From Spirochaetaceae bacterium (GTDB lineage: Bacteria; Spirochaetota; Spirochaetia; Treponematales; Breznakiellaceae), in NCBI GenBank assembly GCA_031290855.1, contig JAISLM010000103.1, positions 1 through 10,935 of the forward strand: 10,935 nucleotides of DNA, given 5' to 3'. Shown piece by piece: positions 1-6,770 of this stretch. Numbering within the stretch: the stretch's first letter is position 1; each line of letters begins with the position of its first letter. The notes beneath the pieces were generated by a model that saw only the letters and a list, made by a program, of their open reading frames with translations, made no database searches and had not been told where the DNA came from. The translations under genes and the position numbers were made by a program.

Positions 1-414
1 GAGACCGCGCACAGGTTTGTCTTCGCGGTCCGGGGCTTGAGTCTTGCCGGCGACCGGCTGGCCTTTTACATCAGGCCCGCGGACGGGTTCGAGCTGCCCG
101 CGATAATGAAATGGCTGAAGCAGACCTTCGCCATTAGGTACAATCGGGACAATGGACGGACGGGACACCTGTGGGGCGACCGGTACTGGTCGCGGATCCT
201 GGAAGGGGAGCCGCCGGACGACGGGGAGGCGGCGGCGGCGGCGGGAGCCCCATCGGCCCGTGGTGTGAGACCTCACAGCGGGAAACGCCTCGCCGGACGC
301 ACGGCGGCGGGGCCCTCCCCGGCCCGTGGGGTCAGACCCCGAAGCAAGGAACGGGCAGCCGGGGCCGCGTTTTCCCGCCTATATCCCTTTCCCGTCGCCC
401 CGGCGCCCGGATAA
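1..414 (+). pseudogene. RAYT/IS200-like transposase remnant (partial, HUH motif lost)
   Basis: The frame is open from the window edge to the TAA at 412-414. It matches the C-terminal half of REP-associated tyrosine transposases: a block equivalent to 'RGLxLMxNHVHFLIKP', then LPAIMKWLKQTFAIRYN and GRTGHLWGDRYWSRIL. Where active relatives have Asn-His-Val-His-Phe, this copy has Asp-Arg-Leu-Ala-Phe, so both histidines that bind the metal ion are gone. After SRILEGEPP the frame runs into an Ala/Arg/Gly-rich tail with two units containing GVRP, 22 residues apart, each encoded over a palindrome. Residue identity to the 6209-6658 copy is about 73% over 73 positions. The gene start lies outside the window. 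An inactive, possibly trans-mobilised copy is the most likely reading; a domesticated protein is less likely. Confidence 0.6.
264..340 (+). repeat. In-frame tandem unit with two palindromes
   Basis: Two related palindromes lie 66 nt apart inside the transposase frame. The first is TGTGAG-AC-CTCACA (264-277), the second GGGGTC-A-GACCCC (328-340). Both encode Gly-Val-Arg-Pro. Their arms differ in sequence but each remains self-complementary, so the pairing is kept although the bases differ. Copy B has only one unit (6586-6606). Confidence 0.7.
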
Positions 415-461
415 ACGGCATAATCCGCCCGTAGAATCTTAGCGGCCGCCATTTCCTCCCC

Positions 462-520
462 AAACCGAACCCGCCCAGGGGGATACGTCTGCCCTGAAAT
501 CTGAATTGTGGGTCAAGTTT
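462..520 (+). repeat. Structured 3' tail of RAYT-like element, copy A
   Basis: The outer arms AAACCGAACCCGC (462-474) and GTGGGTCAAGTTT (508-520) pair with an internal 2x2 mismatch plus one further mismatch and one G-T pair. They enclose an inner hairpin, CAGGG (476-480) with CCCTG (492-496). The same fold is present at 6701-6758 with nearly the same sequence. By analogy with IS200/IS605 elements it may be the 3' end recognised as a single-stranded hairpin; this is inference. Confidence 0.55.
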
Positions 521-560
521 AGCCTTCAGGGCGGGGCCGGCGGCTTTTCGCACACGTTCT

Positions 561-2447
561 TTACGGAAGTTTTTTTGCGTACACTTCAAAGGTGTCACCC
601 AGACGGAACAGCCTGCTCAGCGCAAGAACGGTTTTGTAAACGATACCGCGGCCCGCGCTCAGACGGGAGCAGAACGGAAAGCGTTCCGGGTGGTGGCCCG
701 TGACGACTACTTTTTTTACGACAAAGCCGAAACGCCGCAAAACTTTTTTTATGCGGCGGGCGTTCAAGACCGTCCAGTGGTCGGCGGGGCTTTTTTCCAA
801 AAACTTTTTCCGCGAAAGCAGCGCGGATATGCCGGCGGCGGACGGCGTCGAAAACGCGAGTACGCCGCCGGGGTAGAGCAGGCCGTGCACCTGTTCAATG
901 ACGCTTTTCGTGTCTTCAAAATGCTCCATTACGAACCACATCGTCACGACGCGGAAACGGCGCGGTACCGGCGGCAGGGGATCGCCGGGGAAGAGGCCCC
1001 GCACGGCGTTCAGCCCCAGATCCTCGCGCACGTACTTTACCGCCTCGGCGGAGGCGTCTATCCCGGCGCAGCCGCGAAAGCCAGCGTCGCGGGCCGCTTT
1101 TAGAAAGGCGCCGTAAGCGCAGCCTATGTCAAGGAGGCCGGAGGGGGCTTCGGTCGCGGCGGGGAGGCTGCCTTTGAGCAGGTTCCTGATCAACGCGAGG
1201 CGGCGGCGCGCCTGCGCGGCAAGGTTCGGGAAATCTTCCAGATACGTTTTGCCGTACTGCTTTCTGTAGTTTTCAAAGAAGTAGGCTTCCGTGTACTCGA
1301 TGCCGGGGGGGACGGCGCGGCTCATGTAAAAGGCGCCGCAGCGGGGGCAAAGGCGGTAAGTCCTGTCGGGGAAGCGTACTGCGGCCTTCCCCGCGCCTCC
1401 GCAGAGCGGGCAGAGTTTTAGCGCTTTCGGGCGCAGTCCGTCGATGTACGCGGCGAGTGTCCCGGTAGTCCGCCCGCCCAGCTCCGCGTCCAGGCCGTAG
1501 CGCCGCGCGGTCCCGGCACAGCGGCGGGAGAGCTTTTCAAGTGCGTCCGTGTCAGGCCGCCCGTCTTTAAAGATGAGGAGGCGAATACGCGCCGCGGCTT
1601 TCTTTCCGCGCCCAGCCGAAACAAGGCCGGCCTTGCGCGCCAGTCTTCCATGCAGCCGGCCCGGCGATACAAGCAGAACGGGGACGCCCGCGTACAACGC
1701 CTCAAACGCGCAGAGACCGAATTGTGTTACGACGAGATCGTACTCGCCAAGATGATCGGGCAGGTTGTTTATGTATGGCACACGGAGAAAGCCGGCCCCT
1801 TCCGCCGTTTCCCCGTTCAGAGCGCCCGCCACGAGCGTGACCTCGGCAAGGCCGCTTGCGGCGCAGGAGCGCGCCGCCTCCTGACCCAGGCCGGCGGCGT
1901 CCTCCCCGCCGAAGCTGACGAGTATCTTTAAGGGGACGGAGAAGCCGCGCCTTCCCTTCCGTACGGCGGGGAGGCGGAGCAGGTCGGGCCGGAGCGCGTT
2001 TGGCGGGGAAAGGGACGGGAGGGGGGGGAGAAGGTCCAGCAGGAAGTCAAAACGCGGCCTTTGCGGGCCGCCTTCGTCTATGCCGATTACGGGGATTCTC
2101 CTGTGGAAGAGGTCGAGTTCCCGCTTGGGTGTGCTGAATCTGTCAAAGACGACTAAATCCCAGTGCCGGCGCAGGACGGTTTCTTCCTTTAACAAGGGAA
2201 CTTCGTCAAGGTTTTCTACTGACAGGGAAATTACGGCCCGCGCCTCCTCCTCCGTTCTCCCGTTTCCAAGGCCCGGCAGGTACAGCGCCGCCTCCCGCCC
2301 CAGGCGGCGCAGGTCTCTGACCAAAAGGCCGGAGCGGACAAGGTGCCCGCTCCCCCTCCCCTTCTCAAATGAGGCGATAACAAGAATCGGTTTACCGGGA
2401 GGCATGACGGGGGCGGGGAACGCGCTATCACGCTTCGTAGATCGCAT
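561..2447 (-). CDS. PseG-like nucleotide-sugar domain fused to zinc-ribbon SAM methyltransferase
   Basis: This 628-residue protein has two parts. Residues 19-335 resemble PseG (UDP-sugar hydrolase of pseudaminic acid synthesis) and its GT-B/MurG-like fold: an N-terminal GRGSGHLVR loop with a His (H35) where PseG has its catalytic His, VVFDRF at 99-104, VSFGGED at 177-183, and a nucleotide-sugar site TQFGLCAFEALYAGVPVLLV (241-260). Residues 346-370 hold two CxxC pairs (C346/C349, C367/C370), a zinc ribbon. Residues 438-535 are a class I methyltransferase: LLDIGCAYG (motif I), acidic D464 after strand 2, MWFVMEHFED, and LLYPGGVLAFSTP. It is probably cytoplasmic and acts in surface glycan modification; the substrate is unknown. 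It overlaps the upstream trmH-family gene by 20 bp, so the two are likely co-transcribed. M15 (2405) is a plausible alternative start; neither start has a clear Shine-Dalgarno. Confidence 0.85.
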   Translation of the reverse strand: MRSTKRDSAFPAPVMPPGKPILVIASFEKGRGSGHLVRSGLLVRDLRRLGREAALYLPGLGNGRTEEEARAVISLSVENLDEVPLLKEETVLRRHWDLVVFDRFSTPKRELDLFHRRIPVIGIDEGGPQRPRFDFLLDLLPPLPSLSPPNALRPDLLRLPAVRKGRRGFSVPLKILVSFGGEDAAGLGQEAARSCAASGLAEVTLVAGALNGETAEGAGFLRVPYINNLPDHLGEYDLVVTQFGLCAFEALYAGVPVLLVSPGRLHGRLARKAGLVSAGRGKKAAARIRLLIFKDGRPDTDALEKLSRRCAGTARRYGLDAELGGRTTGTLAAYIDGLRPKALKLCPLCGGAGKAAVRFPDRTYRLCPRCGAFYMSRAVPPGIEYTEAYFFENYRKQYGKTYLEDFPNLAAQARRRLALIRNLLKGSLPAATEAPSGLLDIGCAYGAFLKAARDAGFRGCAGIDASAEAVKYVREDLGLNAVRGLFPGDPLPPVPRRFRVVTMWFVMEHFEDTKSVIEQVHGLLYPGGVLAFSTPSAAGISALLSRKKFLEKSPADHWTVLNARRIKKVLRRFGFVVKKVVVTGHHPERFPFCSRLSAGRGIVYKTVLALSRLFRLGDTFEVYAKKLP

Positions 2448-3180
2448 GAAGGAACAGTGCTGCGGCCTGAGCCACGTTAAGGCTTTCCATGTTGCCCGTA
2501 CCGGGGACGCGTAGTAAAGCGGCGCAGTGCCGCTTTACCTGATCCGGCAGGCCCGCCTCTTCGTTGCCTAGAACGAGGACGACGCCTGGATGTTCCGCCA
2601 TCAGGGACGGCACCTCGTTTATGCGGAGCCTCGCGCGCGTGTCCGTGCCCAGGACGAGCAGCCTCTTGGAAGCGGCGCGAAGGAAGGCTTCCGTTCTCTT
2701 TACCGAACGTATTACGACGTGCTCCATGCCGCCTTCCGCCACGCGGTAGGCGGCGGTGGACAGGCGCGCGTCCGTATCAAACTCCGAGATAACCACAAAG
2801 TGAACGCCGAAGAAGGCCGCCGCCCTAACTATCGCCCCCAGGTTCAAATCGTTCCCGACGGAGTGAAGCACGACGCCGGTTTTCGCTTCGTCCGCCCAAA
2901 GGTCAAGGTCGTCCGGCGTTAGCGGTTCCACTACGGCTTCCTTTATCATGGCGACCACGCCCTGGTGATGCTGATGCTTGCATATCCGCAGCAACTCTTC
3001 ATCATCGCAGATCTTGTAGGGTCTTTTACGCTCCGCAAGCTGCCGGCATATATCCCTAAAGCCCGGAAGCAGTTCTTCGCGCAGAAAGAGTCTGTTTATA
3101 TTTTGCGGGTGATACTCCGCAACGGCCTTTACCGCGTTCAACCCGCAAACAGCAAGTTCGTCCACCAGTTTGTTGTACAT
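2428..3180 (-). CDS. TrmH/SpoU-family RNA 2'-O-ribose methyltransferase
   Basis: The 250-residue protein has an N-terminal substrate-binding segment (about 1-85, including HQGVVAMI at 72-79, typical of RlmB/TrmH relatives) and a C-terminal SPOUT domain. All three SPOUT motifs are visible: motif 1 NDLNLGAIVRAAAFFGV with N113 and R119, motif 2 LVLGNEEAGL (202-211), and motif 3 VPGTGNMESLNVAQAAALFL (225-244). These form the deep-trefoil-knot AdoMet site. The target, tRNA or 23S rRNA, cannot be told from sequence; the layout recalls YfiF and RlmB. It is the first gene of a minus-strand pair, with a divergent gene 57 bp away. The ATG at 3178-3180 lacks a recognisable Shine-Dalgarno (upstream on the minus strand is ACTCCTTATGT). 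Family confidence is high, substrate assignment low. Confidence 0.93.
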   Translation of the reverse strand: MYNKLVDELAVCGLNAVKAVAEYHPQNINRLFLREELLPGFRDICRQLAERKRPYKICDDEELLRICKHQHHQGVVAMIKEAVVEPLTPDDLDLWADEAKTGVVLHSVGNDLNLGAIVRAAAFFGVHFVVISEFDTDARLSTAAYRVAEGGMEHVVIRSVKRTEAFLRAASKRLLVLGTDTRARLRINEVPSLMAEHPGVVLVLGNEEAGLPDQVKRHCAALLRVPGTGNMESLNVAQAAALFLHAIYEA

Positions 3181-3210
3181 ACATAAGGAGTCTAATAAAG
3201 ACCCGTTTAA

Positions 3211-3239
3211 TTGACCAGTCCCGATTTAACAATTATTAT
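3211..3239 (+). promoter_or_regulatory. Sigma70-type promoter overlapping a start codon
   Basis: TTGACC (3211-3216) and TATTAT (3234-3239) are each 5/6 to consensus and exactly 17 nt apart. Initiation would be expected near 3246-3247, which is the A of the ATG at 3247. If so, the transcript would be leaderless and the ATG at 3238 would lie inside the -10 box. No Shine-Dalgarno precedes either ATG. Confidence 0.55.
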
Positions 3240-4695
3240 GAACAGTATGAAAAGGTATTTGTTTGCGTGTATGGCGCTTTTGGCTATACCATTTTTTATA
3301 TACGCGGAGGACGATTCAAAAGGCGCGGGCCGCGATTCCGGCCTGTACGAGGAGCAAAACGATGCGGCGGCGGATAAAAAAAGCCCGTCCCCAAGGCCGG
3401 GCTGGATAAAAAGCGAAACCGCGACGCTGCGGTCGGGCAGACGCGAATCGCGGCGATATTTCGAGCTTGGTATTCTAAATCTTAACGCCGGTTTGCTCGG
3501 TTTGGATATCGACGGCGTACTGAGCGGCTCTCTTTTTGACTTTGGAGGTTTCGATCCGACACAGGTAAAAGAATTTTCCGCCGACATGTACCTTTTTACA
3601 AAGCCCGTATACTTCAGGGTCTCCTTAAAGGAATCTTTCGATCTGGACTTTTTTACAGGCGCGGACTTCAGTATGGCCTTTGATCTGCCGCAAAAAACGG
3701 TAGATTCCCTGGCGGGCATAATGGACGCTGTAAATACGCCGCCGCCCTCTTATACGCCGGGAACCCCGCTAACGCAAAACGATTTGACCGACTATAACGA
3801 CCGGCTAAAGGAGTATATGGACGCCTTGCAGAGCATAGACGCCGATATGTCCGCCGGAGTCAGCATGTTCATGGAACTGGGGATGGGCGTCTCCAAAACG
3901 CTTCTGAACGACCGCCTGTATCTGCGCACCGCCCCCTCGCTGTTCTTCGCCCTGATGTATATGGAGCATAGCACCGCCGGCCTGCGCGGTTATAGCGACA
4001 CAACAAACAACAAATACGGTCTTCAGGGCGAAGGCGGGATGACGCTTTACTCGGCCTGGGACCTGGCCAAGGACCCCAACCCCTTTGCCAGCCCCGGCTT
4101 TGACATTACGCTGGAAGCCCGCTACGCGCTTTTCTCGTTCCTGGACACCGGCTTCTCCGTTTCACACATCCCCGTACTCCCGGCGAAGCTGAATCACGGC
4201 AAATCCATAGACGCTTCCGATATTACGATGACCGTAAAGGCCCCCGCCGACACGCAGGAGCTTGGCGAACTACTGAAAAACCCCGACAGCGCTGTCAACA
4301 TCAATGTTCCGTCCGACAATTTGCTGAGGGACAGCAAGAACGAGAACAAAACCGTGATACGGCCCACAAGTTTTGATTTTTACGTGCTGCTTAAGCCCTT
4401 CAAGTCGCCGCTCCTTGTCGTGCGGCCCAAGGTCGGCCTCACGATCAATTCTGTTGTCGCGCCGGCGCTGGTCAACTGGGATCTGGACTTTCAGTTCAAC
4501 GCGCCGCGTATCTTTTCGGTTTTTGCCGGGACGGGTTTGACAGAGAACGTCTGGACGCAGCGGGCCGGCGTGATGCTGGACTTTCATGCCTTCGAAGTCG
4601 ATGTAGGCGCGGCGCTCACAGGCAAAACGTTCGCGGAATGTTTCTCCGACCGAAAGGGGCTTTCACTGGGCATCGGACTCAAGCTGGGCTTCTAA
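3238..4695 (+). CDS. Predicted outer-membrane protein with signal peptide, function unknown
   Basis: The protein has about 485 residues from this ATG. It starts with a signal peptide (MKRYLFACMALLAIPFFIYA, then EDD) with likely cleavage after YA. A charged, Pro/Ser-rich linker follows. The remainder alternates short hydrophobic strands with polar turns, for example YFELGILNLNAGLLGLDIDG, VYFRVSLKESFDLDFFTGADF and SFDFYVLLKPF. It ends LSLGIGLKLGF, with a C-terminal Phe as in many beta-barrel proteins handled by BamA. I do not recognise a family. A helical insertion near LTQNDLTDYNDRLKEYMDAL could be a periplasmic or surface loop. Start choice is uncertain: ATG 3247 fits the promoter at 3211-3239 better, and the open frame extends back to a TTG at 3211 that is probably a -35 box. 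The MFS gene follows 75 bp downstream on the same strand and may share its transcript. Confidence 0.75.
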   Translation: MNSMKRYLFACMALLAIPFFIYAEDDSKGAGRDSGLYEEQNDAAADKKSPSPRPGWIKSETATLRSGRRESRRYFELGILNLNAGLLGLDIDGVLSGSLFDFGGFDPTQVKEFSADMYLFTKPVYFRVSLKESFDLDFFTGADFSMAFDLPQKTVDSLAGIMDAVNTPPPSYTPGTPLTQNDLTDYNDRLKEYMDALQSIDADMSAGVSMFMELGMGVSKTLLNDRLYLRTAPSLFFALMYMEHSTAGLRGYSDTTNNKYGLQGEGGMTLYSAWDLAKDPNPFASPGFDITLEARYALFSFLDTGFSVSHIPVLPAKLNHGKSIDASDITMTVKAPADTQELGELLKNPDSAVNINVPSDNLLRDSKNENKTVIRPTSFDFYVLLKPFKSPLLVVRPKVGLTINSVVAPALVNWDLDFQFNAPRIFSVFAGTGLTENVWTQRAGVMLDFHAFEVDVGAALTGKTFAECFSDRKGLSLGIGLKLGF

Positions 4696-4770
4696 AAGCG
4701 CCGGGTCACAACGGTTTTAAGGCGGCCGGCATCACGAGTTTCTATTTCATTTGGAGAAAATTGTCTGCCG

Positions 4771-5985
4771 ATGAAAAAAACATGGAAATGGAACTATGCC
4801 GCCGTGCTTGTCGCGGAAACCCTCGCGATCACGGGCTTCGCTCTGTCGATGCCCGTGATCCCGCTCTTCCTTGCCGACGAGATAGGTATAACAGATCAGA
4901 GCCGCCTCAAAATCTGGACAGGCATAATACAATCCTCCGCATCCGTAGCGCTCGCCGTGTTCGCGCCGGTATGGGGGCGGCTTGCCGACATATACAGCCG
5001 CCGCGCGATGCTGATGCGGGCTATGTTTGGCGGCGCGGTGATCGTTTCTCTGATGTCGCTTGTAAACGCGCCCTGGCAGCTTTTGATCCTGCGGACGGCG
5101 CAGGGCTGCCTTACCGGCACGGTTGCGGCGGCTAGCGTCCTAACCGTAGGCATAGTTCCGCAGGTCAGCCTCACGATGTCGCTGGGCCTCCTTCAAACCG
5201 GCATATACGTGGGGAATTCGCTTGGGCCGCTTGCAGGCGGCCTTATCACGGACTTCCGGGGACACCGCGCCGCCTTCCTGGGAACAGGCGCGATCCTCCT
5301 TGTCGCGGCTCTGATAGTGCTGCGCGGCGTGAAGGAAGACACTCACCACGCCGCTCCCGCCGAAAGGGCGTGCGGCAAAGGCAAGCTGAAGCGGGAAGGC
5401 TTCTTGGGGGACTTGAAACTTCTTGCGTCCACACCCGACATTATGCTGCTCCTATCCGTATCTTTTCTGTTCCAGATGGCAAACACTACGGCCAACCCGA
5501 TTTTGCCGCTTTTTTTGCGGGAAATTTCGACGGACGGGCGCTACATAGGCTCCTACACCGGGCTCGTGCTCGGACTGGGGGCGGCGGCAGGGGCGCTGGG
5601 GGCAATAGTATCGGGGAAGTTTTGCCTGCGGCTTGGCTACTGGAAGACGATGCTCGTGTGCCTAGCCGGAGGCTGCGCGGGTGTAGCGCCGCAGGCCTTT
5701 GCCGGAAGCCTCCCCCAACTTGCCTTGATGCACCTAGTCCCCTCGATGTTCCTGGGCGGGATAGCGCCCGCGCTTCAGGCGCTGCTGGCGACGCACACCG
5801 ACCACGATCACCAGGGGCGCGTGTTCGGCCTGAACACGTCCGTGTCTTCGACGGGCGCGGCGCTAGGCCCGCTGATAGGTTCCGCCGCCGCCATGCTGAA
5901 CTACCGTGCGGTCTTCCCCGTTACCGCCCTATTCCTCTGCCTCCCGCTCGTGATACTTTTGCGCAGGATACGGACGCTCGAATGA
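4771..5985 (+). CDS. MdtG-like MFS efflux transporter (DHA1-type, 12 TM)
   Basis: This is a 404-residue inner-membrane protein, the usual length for 12-helix drug:H+ antiporters. Motif A lies in the loop after TM2 (GRLADIYSRRA, 69-79). A motif-B-like segment is LRTAQGCLTGT (107-117). Motif C, characteristic of exporters, is GIYVGNSLGPLAGG (144-157) in TM5. A basic central loop (about 187-212) separates two six-helix halves, and GLNTSVSSTGAALGPLIGS (353-371) is the C-half counterpart of motif C. Order and motifs resemble E. coli MdtG, but the substrate cannot be inferred. The ATG has a GGAG at 4753-4756, 14 nt upstream, which is longer than usual. It follows the outer-membrane protein gene by 75 bp; an export partnership is possible but unsupported by any adaptor gene. 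Confidence 0.9.
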   Translation: MKKTWKWNYAAVLVAETLAITGFALSMPVIPLFLADEIGITDQSRLKIWTGIIQSSASVALAVFAPVWGRLADIYSRRAMLMRAMFGGAVIVSLMSLVNAPWQLLILRTAQGCLTGTVAAASVLTVGIVPQVSLTMSLGLLQTGIYVGNSLGPLAGGLITDFRGHRAAFLGTGAILLVAALIVLRGVKEDTHHAAPAERACGKGKLKREGFLGDLKLLASTPDIMLLLSVSFLFQMANTTANPILPLFLREISTDGRYIGSYTGLVLGLGAAAGALGAIVSGKFCLRLGYWKTMLVCLAGGCAGVAPQAFAGSLPQLALMHLVPSMFLGGIAPALQALLATHTDHDHQGRVFGLNTSVSSTGAALGPLIGSAAAMLNYRAVFPVTALFLCLPLVILLRRIRTLE

Positions 5986-6058
5986 GGCTCCGCACCGTAG
6001 ATCCCTAAACCTTGTCCCGTAAAAACTTTATACGATGAAAAGCTCCCCGCCGCGCCGC

Positions 6059-6096
6059 CGGAAGGGCCTTTCCGTTTCGGCTCCTTTCCCTTTTTT
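6059..6096 (+). terminator. Possible weak terminator after the MFS gene
   Basis: CGGAAGGGCCTTTCCG (6059-6074) can form a short hairpin and is followed by a pyrimidine-rich stretch ending in TTTTTT (6091-6096). The T-run is about 17 nt from the stem, so this is only a weak candidate. The rest of 5986-6120 shows no gene. Confidence 0.25.
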
Positions 6097-6120
6097 CTCC
6101 GTCTGTTAAAGCAAGCTGCG

Positions 6121-6195
6121 GGCAGCCACCCTTATATTTACGCGGCCTTCCCAAAACTTCAGTTTTTGGGAGACAAGCTTTGCTGTCCGGCTGCC
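6121..6195 (+). repeat. Three-stem palindromic structure at left of copy B
   Basis: GGCAGCC (6121-6127) pairs with GGCTGCC (6189-6195). The enclosed stretch holds two further stems: TCCCAAAA (6149-6156) with TTTTGGGA (6164-6171), and GACA (6172-6175) with TGTC (6184-6187). Together they can make a three-way junction. It lies 13 nt before the transposase start codon and may be the element's left-end structure or an intergenic repeat. Confidence 0.45.
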
Positions 6196-6208
6196 TTAGA
6201 AGATTTAT

Positions 6209-6658
6209 ATGGGATCATTAGGAATGCTGAAACAGGGCGTGTGGTAAGAAATCCACAACCGCGTCAACAGCCGGTAACCCATGTTCCGCGGGAGGCGGGC
6301 GCCGGCGCTGTTTGACCGGGTGTTCCGGAAGGCCGTGCGCCGGTTTGCCTTCACGTTCCGGGGGCTGCGTCTCGCCGGCGACCGGCCGGTCTTTTACATC
6401 AAGCCCGCGGACGGGTTTAAGTTGCCTGCGATAATGCAGCGGCTGAAGCGGGCCTTTGTCCAGGGGTATAACCGGGACAAGGGACGGACGGGGCGCCTGT
6501 GGGTCGATCGGTACCGGTCACGGATTCTGGAAGGGGAGCCGCCGGACGGCGGGGAAGCGGGAGAGGAGGAGGGATCTCCCCCGGCCTGCGGGGTCAGACC
6601 CCGCAGCGGGAAACGGGCGGCCGGACCGCTTTTTTCCGCCTATACACTCTTCCCATAG
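6209..6658 (+). pseudogene. RAYT/IS200-like transposase pseudogene, two nonsense codons, HUH lost
   Basis: Read through from ATG 6209, the frame gives MGSLGMLKQGVW, stop (6245-6247), EIHNRVNSR, stop (6275-6277), PMFRGRRAPALFDRVFRKAV, then RRFAFTFRGLRLAGDRPVFY and the C-terminal half to 6658. This follows the RAYT pattern 'vwYEIHNRVNxREPxFR ... RGLxLMxNHVHFLIKP ... GRTGxLWxDRYxSRIL'. The two stops sit where the family has Tyr and Glu, each one base change from a sense codon (TAT/TAC and GAA to TAA). At the HUH site Asn-His-Val-His-Phe has become Asp-Arg-Pro-Val-Phe. An open frame from ATG 6281 (125 codons) remains but lacks the N-terminal domain. No Shine-Dalgarno precedes 6209. The call as a dead copy is firm; the exact family subgroup is not. 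Confidence 0.75.
6586..6606 (+). repeat. Perfect 21-nt palindrome inside the transposase frame
   Basis: Arms CTGCGGGGTC and GACCCCGCAG flank a single A. It encodes the CGVRPRS segment of the C-terminal tail. The core GGGGTCAGACCCC is shared with 328-340 in copy A. It resembles a REP-type palindrome, the class of sequence that RAYT proteins act on. Confidence 0.7.
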
Positions 6659-6700
6659 CCACGGCGCCCGGATAGCCGCAGCGGCAACCGTTTCCTCCCC

Positions 6701-6758
6701 AAACCGAACCCGCCCAGGGGATACGTCTGCCCTGAAATCGGAATTGCGGGTCAGGTTT
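6701..6758 (+). repeat. Structured 3' tail of RAYT-like element, copy B
   Basis: Arms AAACCGAACCCGC (6701-6713) and GCGGGTCAGGTTT (6746-6758) give 11 pairs interrupted by a 2x2 mismatch. An inner hairpin pairs CAGGG (6715-6719) with CCCTG (6730-6734), and GA/TC can close a TACG loop inside it. The primary sequence is about 92% identical to 462-520 and its flanks. Confidence 0.55.
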
Positions 6759-6770
6759 AGCGCTTGCGGC

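Larger units (their letters stand above)
1..520 (+). mobile_element. RAYT-like element, copy A (5' end outside window)
   Basis: This is the left-truncated copy of a dispersed repeat that occurs again at 6121-6758. From about position 16 to 524 it aligns with 6331-6762: first a degenerate IS200-type transposase frame, then a non-coding 3' tail that folds into a bulged hairpin (462-520). It differs from copy B by an in-frame duplication of 66 nt carrying a second palindrome, a GGC-rich stretch at 229-246 and scattered substitutions. Its right end lies about 40 bp beyond the stop of the minus-strand gene ending at 561. The outer boundary is inferred from where similarity to copy B stops; no target-site duplication is visible, as expected for IS200/IS605-type transposition. 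Confidence 0.6.
6121..6758 (+). mobile_element. RAYT-like element, copy B
   Basis: This is the more complete copy of the repeat also found at 1-520. From left to right it shows a foldable left flank (6121-6195), a transposase-like frame with two stops (6209-6658) carrying an internal 21-nt palindrome (6586-6606), and a bulged-hairpin tail (6701-6758). The hairpin-CDS-hairpin order is like IS200/IS605 and REP-RAYT units. The left flank cannot be compared with copy A, so the left boundary is inferred. The element ends just beyond the 3' end of the minus-strand potD-like gene. Confidence 0.55.

Noticed and set aside
171..598. Frames of 87 and 88 codons in the RAYT copy A region
   Set aside because: They are out of frame with the transposase homology; their length reflects GC-rich sequence and palindromes.
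690..1103. 137-codon plus-strand frame opposite the methyltransferase domain
   Set aside because: It is antisense to conserved SAM-binding motifs of the real gene.
3207..3719. 170-codon minus-strand frame opposite the outer-membrane protein gene
   Set aside because: The Ser-rich translation is antisense to a frame with a good signal peptide; no ribosome-binding site.
5370..6008. 212-codon plus-strand frame inside the MFS gene
   Set aside because: It is an overlapping frame of the MFS transporter, rich in Arg/Ala/Pro, without membrane segments.
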